DNA of 38,091 bases from positions 1-38,091 of the forward strand of contig VFGQ01000110.1 of the NCBI GenBank assembly GCA_009391605.1, in the 5' to 3' direction. Under the pieces are notes generated by a model, which made no database searches, was not told where the DNA came from, and saw nothing but the letters and a program-made list of their open reading frames with translations. This stretch comes from SAR202 cluster bacterium. GTDB taxonomy: Bacteria > Chloroflexota > Dehalococcoidia > SAR202 > GCA-002694895. Position 1 is the stretch's first letter. Each line of letters opens with the position of its first letter. The translations under genes were made by a program, and so were the position numbers. Positions 7,526 to 15,544 of this stretch are shown here, piece after piece.

Positions 7526-8029
7526 TTGAATAATAAACCTAAAGTATATCTTGCCGGTCCGGATATTTTTTTACCAAATCCTATAGAACATGGTGAAAAA
7601 TTAAAAAAAATATGTACTAAATACGGATTACAGGGTTTATATCCTCTTGATAATCAATTTGATTTATCTGATTTGAAGAGAGGACCTGATAAAGCAATTA
7701 AAATCTATCAGGCAGATATAGAATTGATTAATGCTAGTGATTGCCTGGTAGCAAACCTTTCGCCTTTCAGAGGAGTTTCTGCTGATCCAGGGACATGTTT
7801 TGAATTGGGTTATGCGGTAGCTCAAAACAAACCAGTAGCAATTTATAGTAACGATACCCGTGAATACAAACATAAATTAAAGAATTTGCATTTATCAGAA
7901 GATGATTGGTCAATAGAAGATATGGGTCTTACTGATAATTTAATGCTTATAGCTCCAGCTCAAAATGTGGTGCATGATACATTTGAAGCTGCTATTGCAG
8001 ATTTATCTAAGATGATTTTATTAAAATAA
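7526..8029 (+). CDS. Nucleoside 2-deoxyribosyltransferase family protein
   Basis: A protein of 167 aa, the usual length for the family. The N-terminal strand and loop KVYLAGPDIF (residues 5-14) bind the nucleoside. The block SPFRGVSADPGTCFELGYA holds the catalytic glutamate E93, and the following strand (NKPVAIY) is conserved. These enzymes transfer 2-deoxyribose between bases, or hydrolyse modified deoxynucleoside monophosphates, and serve nucleotide salvage or clean-up. The TTG start lies 2 nt after the RraA-family stop, so the two genes are co-translated or coupled. It is the last gene before the riboswitch leader. Confidence 0.85.
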   Translation: MNNKPKVYLAGPDIFLPNPIEHGEKLKKICTKYGLQGLYPLDNQFDLSDLKRGPDKAIKIYQADIELINASDCLVANLSPFRGVSADPGTCFELGYAVAQNKPVAIYSNDTREYKHKLKNLHLSEDDWSIEDMGLTDNLMLIAPAQNVVHDTFEAAIADLSKMILLK

Positions 8030-8063
8030 TTAATGTAGAATTTATTTCTTATTTATGATAGAT

Positions 8064-8170
8064 TGTACCAACTCGTTGAGAATGACAGGCTAGGCGACTG
8101 GGCCTATAATCCTGTCTGGCAACCTTTATGTTAAGGTGCCCCAGATTCATACGTGACCTTGTGGGAGGTA
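8064..8170 (+). promoter_or_regulatory. SAM-I/SAM-IV clan riboswitch controlling metZ-metXW
   Basis: The conserved core of the SAM-I/IV clan is visible. The outer P2 helix is GACAGG (8084-8089) with CCTGTC (8111-8116). The inner P2 helix is TAGGC (8091-8095) with GCCTA (8102-8106), closing a GACTGG loop. The hallmark GGCAACC (8118-8124) and GGTGCC (8135-8140) form P3, with ACCTT/AAGGT pairing inside it. The P2 loop CTGG (8098-8101) is perfectly complementary to CCAG (8141-8144), the expected pseudoknot. P1 is less certain: TACC (8066-8069) with GGTA (8167-8170) is one option. High SAM should favour the terminator that follows and switch off methionine synthesis. A TATGAT at 8054-8059 may be the -10 box. 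I cannot decide between SAM-I, SAM-IV and intermediate classes by eye. Confidence 0.85.
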
Positions 8171-8183
8171 AACATAAAAATTT

Positions 8184-8215
8184 AAAATCTCTCCAATAAG
8201 GGGAGATTTTTTTTT
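8184..8215 (+). terminator. Rho-independent terminator, expression platform of the SAM riboswitch
   Basis: AAAATCTCTCC (8184-8194) pairs over 11 positions, with one G-U, with GGGGAGATTTT (8200-8210) around an AATAA loop. A run of nine T starts at 8207. It lies 12 nt before the metZ ATG, inside the leader. GGAGG (8164-8168) can instead pair with TCTCC (8190-8194), a plausible antiterminator whose 5' strand overlaps the candidate P1 3' strand. Confidence 0.88.
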
Positions 8216-8226
8216 GGGAGAAAATA

Positions 8227-9411
8227 ATGACTAATAATAAAAAATGGAATTTAGAAACAAAATTAATTAGAGAAGGATTGAATAGAAGTCAGTTTGGCGA
8301 AACCAGTGAACCGATATATATGACTAGTAGTTATGTATACGATTCTCCAGAACAAGCTGAGGCTCGATTTAAAGGAGATGAGGAAGGTTTTATATATTCA
8401 AGATATGGGAATCCTACTGTTCAAATGTTTGAAGATCGTTTGGCTTCTATAGAAAATGCAGATAAATGTTTTGCAACTTCGACAGGAATGGCCGCAGTTT
8501 TTGCATCTTTAATGTGCCAGTTAGAAAAAGGAGATAAAGTTGTATCTTCTAGAGCTTTATTTGGTTCTATTTATCAAATCTTAACTAAAATATTACCAAA
8601 ATACGGAATTGAAACAGTGCTTGTTAATGGTACTGATTTAAATGAATGGGAGTCAGCTATAGATGATAAAACCAAGGTAGTATTTTTTGAAACTCCCTCA
8701 AATCCAACTTTAGAAATTATTGATATTAAAAATGTTTGTTCTTTAGCTAAAAAATTTGGTGCAAAAGTTATTATAGATAATGTTTTTGCAACCCCAATAT
8801 TACAGCATCCTTTTGAACTTGGCGTAGATATTGTTGTTTATTCTGGAACTAAGCATATTGATGGCCAGGGAAGATCGTTAGGAGGAGCAATTATATCTGA
8901 CAATGAGTTTCATGATAAATTGTTAAAACCATTCATGAGACATACAGGTGCATCTATGAGCCCGTTTAATGCATGGATCATGTTAAAAGGTTTAGAAACA
9001 TTAAAATTAAGAGTAGATGCCCAATCTGATAATGCTCTTGAAATTGCAAATTATTATAAGGACAATCCAAATATAGTTAATTTGATTTACCCATCTAAAT
9101 CTACGCATTCACAATTTGAATTGATAAAAAAGCAAATGGAAAAAGGGGGCACAATTTTAACAATGGTAGTTAAGGGAGGAAAAGAGGAAGTATTTAAAAT
9201 TTTTAATGAATTGGATCTGATTGATATTTCTAATAATTTAGGTGATACGAAATCTATAATTACTCATCCTGCAACAACTACTCATTATTCGTTAGGTGAA
9301 GAAGGTAGAAAGGAAGCTGGTATACCTGATGGAATGATAAGGTTATCTGTAGGTTTAGAAAATGTTAATGATATTATCAGTGATATTGATAATGCAATGA
9401 AAATTTATTAG
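8227..9411 (+). CDS. metZ: O-succinylhomoserine sulfhydrylase (MetZ; Cys/Met metabolism PLP enzyme)
   Basis: A protein of 394 aa of the cystathionine gamma-synthase fold. The PLP lysine is K209 in YSGTKHIDGQGR, a form typical of MetZ rather than of MetB or MetY. Other conserved blocks are YSRYGNPT (residues ~58-65), STGMAAV (~85-91) and FFETPSNPT (~156-164). It makes homocysteine directly from O-succinyl- or O-acetyl-homoserine and sulfide, bypassing cystathionine. Its start is 12 nt after a riboswitch terminator, and a GGGAG Shine-Dalgarno lies just behind the terminator T-run. The next gene (10 nt away) makes its acyl-homoserine substrate. Acyl-group preference cannot be settled from sequence, so MetY-like use of O-acetylhomoserine remains possible. 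Confidence 0.9.
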   Translation: MTNNKKWNLETKLIREGLNRSQFGETSEPIYMTSSYVYDSPEQAEARFKGDEEGFIYSRYGNPTVQMFEDRLASIENADKCFATSTGMAAVFASLMCQLEKGDKVVSSRALFGSIYQILTKILPKYGIETVLVNGTDLNEWESAIDDKTKVVFFETPSNPTLEIIDIKNVCSLAKKFGAKVIIDNVFATPILQHPFELGVDIVVYSGTKHIDGQGRSLGGAIISDNEFHDKLLKPFMRHTGASMSPFNAWIMLKGLETLKLRVDAQSDNALEIANYYKDNPNIVNLIYPSKSTHSQFELIKKQMEKGGTILTMVVKGGKEEVFKIFNELDLIDISNNLGDTKSIITHPATTTHYSLGEEGRKEAGIPDGMIRLSVGLENVNDIISDIDNAMKIY

Positions 9412-9421
9412 TGAAGTTAAA

Positions 9422-11212
9422 ATGATGTTCAATTCTTCTGATGATCTTAGATCAAATAAAATTTCTGATTATGTTAAGTATTTAAAATTAGATACTCAAA
9501 TTGTATTAGAATCAGGCTTAAAATTTGATGATTGTGTTGTTGCTTACGAAACATATGGTCAATTAAATGCAGAAAAGAATAATGCAATTTTAATTTGCCA
9601 TGCTATAAGCGGAGATTCCCATGTATCTAAACATGATGATAATGATGCTGATGGATGGTGGGATATTATGGTTGGGCCAGGTTTATATATTGATACGAAT
9701 AAATATTTTGTAATAAGTTCAAATATATTGGGAGGTTGCATGGGGACTACTGGGCCAAATCATATAAATGAGAAGACAGGTGATTATTGGGGATCTGATT
9801 TTCCGGAAATTTCTGTATCAGATATGGTATTAGTACAATCAAAGTTAATCGAATACTTGGAGATAGATAAATTATTGTGCGTGATTGGAGGATCTCTTGG
9901 GGCATATCAGTCGATTGAATGGGGAGTAAGATTTCCAGACAAATTACATGGTGTTATATCTCTAGCAGGTGGACCCAGATTAACAAGCCAAGGAATTGCT
10001 TTTGACATTATTGGTAGAAATGCTATTAGAAGAGATCCTTATTTTAATGATGGACAGTATTACAAACAATCTGAATCTCCTAATACAGGATTGGCGCTTG
10101 CAAGAATGTTAGGACATATTACTTATTTGTCTGAAGAATCTATGAGTGAAAAATTCGACCACGACAGATATGATCCTAAGGATGTTGACACTGATTTTGA
10201 AAAAGAATTTTCAGTAGGTTCTTACCTAGCTTATCAAGGTGATAAATTTGTAGAGAGATTTGATCCAAATTCATATATTACTTTATCAAATGCAATGGAT
10301 AAATTTGATTTAGGTAAAAACAGTTCGGATATATCAGTAAATTTAACAGGTAAAAATTTGAAATGGTTATTGATGAGTTTTACAAGTGATTGGCTATTCC
10401 CTTCAAGTTTATCTGAAGAATTGACAAGAGCTTTGATTATTGCAAAAGAAGAAGTGAGTTATATAGAAATTCCAAGTAATTGCGGACATGATGCTTTTTT
10501 ATTAGATGATGATATTAAATATTATGGGAATTATGTTAATAACTTTATAGAAAATATTGCAAACGAAGTGAATGTCACTGATCATCAAGAATACCAGCCA
10601 GATAGAAAAATATCCGAAAGACAAGATTATAATATAATTCTTGAATTTTTAGATAAATCTAAAAGAATTATCGATCTTGGGTGTGGGGATGGTGATTTAT
10701 TATATGAAATAAAAAAAATTGGTAATGCAGATAAAATACTTGGTATTGATAATAATTTAGAATCATTATTAAATGCTAGTAAAAAAGGAATTCCTGTATT
10801 GGGATTAGATTTAAATAATGATTTACATTTAATTAATGATGATCAATTTGATGTAGCAATATTATCTCTTACATTGCAATCAATTATTGAGGTAGAGACA
10901 GTTTTATTAGAGATTTGTAGGATATCAAGTAAAGTGATTTTAAGTTTTCCTAATTTTGCTTATGAACCTTTGAGAAAGATGTTGTATGAAGAAGGAAGAG
11001 CTCCAAAGCATACTGGTGTTTTGAAATACGAGTGGTACAATTCTCCAAATAAGAGATATATGTCAATTTTAGATTTTGAGGAATTCTGTAATATAAAAAA
11101 GTTTAATATTATTAATAGTAAATATTTGAATACTGTTCAAAATAAATTTGTAAATGAAAATTATAATTTTAATGCAGATTTGGGTATCTTTATGATATCT
11201 AAGGATAATTAA
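9422..11212 (+). CDS. metX: MetX-MetW fusion: homoserine O-acyltransferase plus methionine biosynthesis protein MetW
   Basis: One uninterrupted ORF of 596 aa joins two proteins that are normally separate neighbours. Residues ~15-375 are a MetX alpha/beta-hydrolase: HAISGDSH near 60, GPG and NILGGCMGTTGP near 83-115, nucleophile S158 in GGSLGAYQ (commonly GGSMGG), SDWLFP near 323 with the acid, and CGHDAFL near 357 with the histidine. A linker of ~20 residues follows. Residues ~396-596 are MetW, a class I methyltransferase fold with IDLGCGDGDLL near 416-426 and the MetW-typical SFPNF and YEWYNSPN blocks. MetX acylates homoserine; MetW has been linked to MetX activity in some bacteria. The gene follows metZ by 10 nt under the SAM riboswitch. 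Whether the acyl donor is acetyl- or succinyl-CoA is unresolved. Confidence 0.92.
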   Translation: MMFNSSDDLRSNKISDYVKYLKLDTQIVLESGLKFDDCVVAYETYGQLNAEKNNAILICHAISGDSHVSKHDDNDADGWWDIMVGPGLYIDTNKYFVISSNILGGCMGTTGPNHINEKTGDYWGSDFPEISVSDMVLVQSKLIEYLEIDKLLCVIGGSLGAYQSIEWGVRFPDKLHGVISLAGGPRLTSQGIAFDIIGRNAIRRDPYFNDGQYYKQSESPNTGLALARMLGHITYLSEESMSEKFDHDRYDPKDVDTDFEKEFSVGSYLAYQGDKFVERFDPNSYITLSNAMDKFDLGKNSSDISVNLTGKNLKWLLMSFTSDWLFPSSLSEELTRALIIAKEEVSYIEIPSNCGHDAFLLDDDIKYYGNYVNNFIENIANEVNVTDHQEYQPDRKISERQDYNIILEFLDKSKRIIDLGCGDGDLLYEIKKIGNADKILGIDNNLESLLNASKKGIPVLGLDLNNDLHLINDDQFDVAILSLTLQSIIEVETVLLEICRISSKVILSFPNFAYEPLRKMLYEEGRAPKHTGVLKYEWYNSPNKRYMSILDFEEFCNIKKFNIINSKYLNTVQNKFVNENYNFNADLGIFMISKDN

Positions 11213-11241
11213 TTATACAAAGAATAAAGAGAGATAAGTTT

Positions 11242-12477
11242 ATGAGCACTATATTAATTCAAAATAGCAATTTATTAGATATTGAGAAAGCTGAAATAAT
11301 AGAAGGTGTTAATGTACTTATTGAAGAAAATAAAATTTCTGAGTTAAGTGATAAAGAAATTAAATCTTCTACTGCTACGAAAATTGATGCAAGAGGTAAA
11401 ACGTTGATGCCAGGATTAATTGATGCTCATGTTCATATAACTGCTACTTCAGTAGACTTGGGCAGAATTAGTAATTACCCGCATAGTTTAACTGCATTAA
11501 GAGCTGGCAAATTAGCTGAAGCGATGTTAATGAGAGGTTTTACAACTATCCGAGATTGCACAGGTGCAGATTGGGGATTTCATCAAGCTATTGAAGAAGA
11601 TATTTTGAAAGGCCCGAGATTATTTTTTGTTGGTAAAGCTTTAGGCCCTACTGGAGGACATGGTGACAGAAGACCTAAAACTTATGAAGGTGATATTTGT
11701 AATTGTTTTCAAGGAACAATGCATGATTCCTTAACTGTAGATGGTGTTGCTGAAGTACAAAAAGCTGCAAGAAGAGAATTAAGAAAAGGTGCTCATGCTA
11801 TTAAAATATTTGCTTCTGGGGGAGTTGCTTCTCCTGATGATCCTATTTTTGGATTACAATTTTCTGAAGATGAAATTAAAACTGTGGTTAATGAGGCATA
11901 TTCATGGGGAAAGTATGTATTAGCTCATGCTTATACAACAGAGGCAATAACAAGAGCAGTAAATTGTGGTGTTAGGACAATAGAGCACGGTAATTTAATG
12001 GATAGAAACACGGCAAAACTTATGAAAAAGAAAAATGTTTATTTGGTACCAAACCTGGTTACTTATGAAGCCATGGATTTGGAAGGAGAAAAATATGGAT
12101 TACCTAAAGTTAGTCTTGAAAAAAATAAATTTGTCAAAGATGAAGGGATAGTTGCATTGGATTATGCGTATTCTGAGGGTGTAAAGATTGGTTATGGTAC
12201 AGATCTTTTGGGTGAATTGCAGGTATATCAGAGTAGAGAATTTATTTTAAGGCAAAACGTTATGCCCAAAAGTGAAATTTTAAAAAGTGCAACTTTGATA
12301 AATGCTGAGATAGTAAATCAGAAAGATCAAATTGGTATTATAAAAGAAGGTGCTTTAGCAGATCTGTTATTAATTGAAGGAAATCCTCTTGAGGATTTTA
12401 GTGTTTTTCAAGATCAGGGGAAATATATTTCTTTAATTATGAAAAATGGAAAGATATATAAAAATAGTTTAAATTAA
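11242..12477 (+). CDS. Metal-dependent amidohydrolase family protein (prolidase/imidazolonepropionase-like)
   Basis: A protein of 411 aa with the full binuclear amidohydrolase site: H63 and H65 (DAHVH), a probable carbamylated K188 (AIKIFASGG), H229 (LAHAY), H249 (IEHGN) and D321 (GTDLL). The small N-terminal beta-sandwich and its C-terminal return (ADLLLIEGNPL) are intact. The pattern AIKIFASGGVASP and GPTGGHGD is characteristic of the Xaa-Pro/Xaa-Arg dipeptidase-like group found in many marine bacteria. There is no signal peptide, so it should act in the cytoplasm on imported dipeptides or N-acyl amino acids. It follows metXW by 29 nt with a GAGAGA Shine-Dalgarno and may share its transcript; a methionine link is not demonstrated. 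Confidence 0.87.
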   Translation: MSTILIQNSNLLDIEKAEIIEGVNVLIEENKISELSDKEIKSSTATKIDARGKTLMPGLIDAHVHITATSVDLGRISNYPHSLTALRAGKLAEAMLMRGFTTIRDCTGADWGFHQAIEEDILKGPRLFFVGKALGPTGGHGDRRPKTYEGDICNCFQGTMHDSLTVDGVAEVQKAARRELRKGAHAIKIFASGGVASPDDPIFGLQFSEDEIKTVVNEAYSWGKYVLAHAYTTEAITRAVNCGVRTIEHGNLMDRNTAKLMKKKNVYLVPNLVTYEAMDLEGEKYGLPKVSLEKNKFVKDEGIVALDYAYSEGVKIGYGTDLLGELQVYQSREFILRQNVMPKSEILKSATLINAEIVNQKDQIGIIKEGALADLLLIEGNPLEDFSVFQDQGKYISLIMKNGKIYKNSLN

Positions 12478-12545
12478 ATATATTCTGATTAATACAGTTA
12501 CTATAAATCCAATTATAAATATATTTATTTTAGTTCTAGTACTCA

Positions 12546-13661
12546 TCAGTTAAATCTTGAAATATTAAATAAATCAATATTGTATTCGGTTTGTTCTTTT
12601 TGACATAAATCACTTATTATTTCTCCTATCACCGAACTAAATTTAAATCCATGACCAGAGCAACAAGAAACTATTATACAATTTTTTGTTGAAGGGTGTT
12701 TATCAAGTATGAAATTTGTATCTGGAGTATTGGTAAACATACACGTACTGAAATTTTCTCCCTTTTCAGTATCTTTAAAATTAATGGTAAAATCTGATAA
12801 TAATTTAATATCTTCAGCTGTTATATTTTCATTGTATTTATCAGGATGTATTTTTTCATATAGATGGTTGAATATACCAATTTTTAAACCGCTATTTCCA
12901 TATTCAGGAAACCCATATCCATGATTTTCATCTTTTTGCAAAATCCACACAGGAAATTTATTTTTATCAAATAATGACTTATCTTTACTAGGGAACCAAC
13001 CTACAACCTGCCTCACAACAGATAAAGGAAGTTTAGGAATATCAAATAAATCAATGTTCCAAGCACCTCCGGCAATTACTAGTTTTTTAGTTTTGTATGT
13101 TGCCTTAGTAGTTAATACTTCTATGTGAGAACCATTATCATTCCATGAAAGTACTTTTTCATTATAATTAATTTTAGCTTCATTTTTGATAGCTAATTGT
13201 GTATGTGCTTTCACTGCTTTTTCAGGATCTAAAAATCCTCCTTCTTTTAGGTAAACACCTTTTAAATCGCTTGTTAAGTTAAATCCTGGGAAGCTTGACA
13301 TGATTTCATCACTATCCATTTCCTTATAATCCAGGTTATGTTTTATTGCTGAGTTTAAAGTGTTCTTAAATACTGCACTTTTGTTATTGCCTATATTAAT
13401 AATGCCAGTCATATAAAGGATTTGTTCATTATATTCTTTTTCCAATTCTCTCCATAATTCAAAAGATCTTTTTGCAAGAGGTAGATACGCATCTCCTTCG
13501 TATAGTCCCATTCTTATTATTCTTGATAGACCATGATAGCTTCCATTATTATGGATTTGTTCAAATTGTTCTAAGCCTAGAACATTTAATCCTTTTTTTG
13601 CTAAATGGAATAACCCTGCACTTCCATGAGCTCCCATACCTACAACAATAACGTCTAACAT
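12546..13661 (-). CDS. FAD-dependent N-methyl amino acid oxidase (monomeric sarcosine oxidase / MTOX-like)
   Basis: A protein of 371 aa, close to the ~385 aa of monomeric sarcosine oxidase. The FAD-binding loop GMGAHG is at residues 8-13. The family block YHGLSRIIR is near 44-52. C307 in CMFTNTPD matches the cysteine that carries covalent 8-alpha-S-FAD in MSOX and N-methyltryptophan oxidase. SGHGFKFSS near 334-342 is the conserved C-terminal flavin block. The reaction oxidises a secondary amine of an N-methylated (or cyclic) amino acid to the amino acid with aldehyde and hydrogen peroxide. It is last in a minus-strand operon, 2 nt after alanine racemase. Substrate could be sarcosine, N-methylalanine, pipecolate or similar; it cannot be fixed from sequence. 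Confidence 0.87.
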   Translation of the reverse strand: MLDVIVVGMGAHGSAGLFHLAKKGLNVLGLEQFEQIHNNGSYHGLSRIIRMGLYEGDAYLPLAKRSFELWRELEKEYNEQILYMTGIINIGNNKSAVFKNTLNSAIKHNLDYKEMDSDEIMSSFPGFNLTSDLKGVYLKEGGFLDPEKAVKAHTQLAIKNEAKINYNEKVLSWNDNGSHIEVLTTKATYKTKKLVIAGGAWNIDLFDIPKLPLSVVRQVVGWFPSKDKSLFDKNKFPVWILQKDENHGYGFPEYGNSGLKIGIFNHLYEKIHPDKYNENITAEDIKLLSDFTINFKDTEKGENFSTCMFTNTPDTNFILDKHPSTKNCIIVSCCSGHGFKFSSVIGEIISDLCQKEQTEYNIDLFNISRFN

Positions 13662-13663
13662 GT

Positions 13664-14731
13664 TTAAACATATCTCCTTGAAACTCTTTTATTTATTCTT
13701 GTCATTAATTCATCCGCTATTGAACCTATACTTTGTGCTTGTTCATTTATATCTTCTCCGTATATTTCTACTTCAGTTCCAATTCCGACTTTATTTTTAA
13801 GATTATTTGGGATAATTATCATCGTCATATCCATACAAATTCTTCCAATTATTGTATATTTTTCCCCATGAATCTTCACGGTACCTCCATTAGAAAATCT
13901 TCTATCCAATCCGTCTGCATATCCTATAGGTAAAGTTGCTATTATATCTCCCTTCTTTCCTTCAGCTGTCTTGCCGTATGATATAAAAGTATTATTGCTT
14001 AAAGTTTTAATATAAATAACTTTTGTTTTTAATTTGAATACTGGTTTTAATAATTTTTTTAATGGAGTATCAAAAAGAAGAATGCCATACATAGATATTC
14101 CTGGTCTTACATAATTACTATTTGTATATTTGGAGTACTTGAAAATTCCGGGGCTGTTTAAGATGTGTTTAAAAGGTATATCTTTATTTTCTTCGTGTCT
14201 TTTAAATAAATTTATTTGTTCCAAGGTAAACTCATCTTCATTTTCGTCTGCACTTGATAGATGGGAGTATATCCCTTGAATAGTTCCTAATTTATTCTCA
14301 TTAATATATTTTATTACACCATAAGAGTCTTCAGAACCAAAACCTATTCTGCCCATACCTGTATCAATTTTTATATGAATCAAAACTTCTTTTGAAGTTT
14401 TTAATTTTTCAAGATTTTTAATATCATCCCATGAAGATATTGTAATACTGAATCCATTCTCTATTGCTAATTTTAAATCATCTTTATCATTATTCCCCAT
14501 GATGAATATTTTGTTATCTAATCCTGAATTCTTTATTTCTAAAGCTTCTTGTAAATTAGCAACTGCAAATAATTTGAAATTTTTTTTACTTAAATATTTA
14601 GCTACTTCTATAGATCCTAATCCATATGCATTTGCTTTAATTACTGGAATTGCTTTTTTTTGTGTTAAGTTTTCAATTTGATTTAAATTGAACTCTATAT
14701 TTTTTAAATTTACTTCTAACCAACTTCTCAT
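13664..14731 (-). CDS. alr: Alanine racemase
   Basis: A fold-type III PLP enzyme of 355 aa, full length. The PLP lysine is K32 in VIKANAYG, the second catalytic base is the tyrosine of FISYGKTAEG near 251, and further conserved blocks are IKIDTGMGRIGF near 124-135, YSHLSSADE near 155 and ICMDMTM near 299. It interconverts L- and D-alanine for peptidoglycan or D-alanine catabolism. It sits 3 nt after the permease gene and 2 nt before the flavin oxidase, so it is part of a tightly packed operon with a penicillin-binding-type serine hydrolase. An alanine dehydrogenase gene lies 11 kb away in the same window. A catabolic D-amino acid role is possible beside the cell-wall role. Confidence 0.95.
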   Translation of the reverse strand: MRSWLEVNLKNIEFNLNQIENLTQKKAIPVIKANAYGLGSIEVAKYLSKKNFKLFAVANLQEALEIKNSGLDNKIFIMGNNDKDDLKLAIENGFSITISSWDDIKNLEKLKTSKEVLIHIKIDTGMGRIGFGSEDSYGVIKYINENKLGTIQGIYSHLSSADENEDEFTLEQINLFKRHEENKDIPFKHILNSPGIFKYSKYTNSNYVRPGISMYGILLFDTPLKKLLKPVFKLKTKVIYIKTLSNNTFISYGKTAEGKKGDIIATLPIGYADGLDRRFSNGGTVKIHGEKYTIIGRICMDMTMIIIPNNLKNKVGIGTEVEIYGEDINEQAQSIGSIADELMTRINKRVSRRYV

Positions 14732-14734
14732 AAA

Positions 14735-15544
14735 TCAATCACCTGTAAACGGCCTTATTAACAATAGAATACCTACAATAAATAGGACTATTCCTAAAAT
14801 CAATACAAATTTGTTAAGAGAAACTTTGCCAGTGAACATTGCACCTATGTAACTCCCTACCATGCCAGTTAATCCCATTGTTAGTAGTAAAGAGTAATTT
14901 ACTTGTTTTAAATACGCATGTCCTATCCACCCCATAATCCCTATGAAAAAACCTATGAATAAATTTGATCCTGCTGCTTTTCTTGGATCGATTTGAAGTA
15001 TATAAATTATTGCAGGTAATCGTATGCTGCCCAATATTAATCCTACAGATCCTCCTAACAATCCAATACTAAGACCTGCTAAAGACTCTAGAGTTATACG
15101 AGTGGAAGTAAACTGTCCGTTTGAATTTTCTAAATGAGAACCAAAAATATCACTCATTGTATTACCAGATTTTTTTCTTCCTAATTCGATAAATTCATAG
15201 CCTTGCCATGCGACTAGTAAGCCTGCAAATATAAGTAAAAGATTTTCTGGTGCCACAGATGAGAGGAATCCTCCAAAGAAAGCGCCTATACAAGCTGGTA
15301 TGCCTAATATTAAGACTACTCGAATATCCACTCTTTTATTTTTAAGATGTTGCAAGGAACCCAAAAATGAGGATAGACTTGAAACTAATATATTTGTTCC
15401 GGCCGCTATTTTGGGATTTATTCCAATTAATAACATAATCGGAAGTCTAATAGTTCCTAGTGCTAATCCAACGAACCCACCTAGAAGGCCTACTAAAAAT
15501 GATATTATTCCTAAAAATATTAGAATTTCTATTGATTGATTCAT
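14735..15544 (-). CDS. TauE/SafE family sulfite/sulfonate permease-like membrane protein
   Basis: An integral membrane protein of 269 aa with about eight hydrophobic segments. It shows the internal duplication of the TauE/SafE family: GLALGTIRLPIM near residue 26 with KIAAGTNI after it, and GLILGSIRLPAII near 170 with RKAAGSNL after it. Family members move sulfite, sulfoacetate, sulfolactate, aromatic sulfonates or other small anions, in either direction. Its ATG overlaps the serine hydrolase stop by 4 nt, and it is 3 nt from alr. There is no sulfonate-cleaving enzyme in view, so the transported compound is unknown. Confidence 0.88.
   Translation of the reverse strand: MNQSIEILIFLGIISFLVGLLGGFVGLALGTIRLPIMLLIGINPKIAAGTNILVSSLSSFLGSLQHLKNKRVDIRVVLILGIPACIGAFFGGFLSSVAPENLLLIFAGLLVAWQGYEFIELGRKKSGNTMSDIFGSHLENSNGQFTSTRITLESLAGLSIGLLGGSVGLILGSIRLPAIIYILQIDPRKAAGSNLFIGFFIGIMGWIGHAYLKQVNYSLLLTMGLTGMVGSYIGAMFTGKVSLNKFVLILGIVLFIVGILLLIRPFTGD

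Noticed and set aside
8064..8170. Signal recognition particle RNA or T-box leader
   Set aside because: The stems and the GGCAACC/GGTGCC core with pseudoknot fit the SAM-I/IV clan; no T-box motif or SRP tetraloop helix is present, and the downstream genes are for methionine synthesis.
12478..12545. Terminator between the convergent amidohydrolase and flavin oxidase genes
   Set aside because: The 68 nt are AT-rich without a stable G/C hairpin followed by a T-run on either strand.
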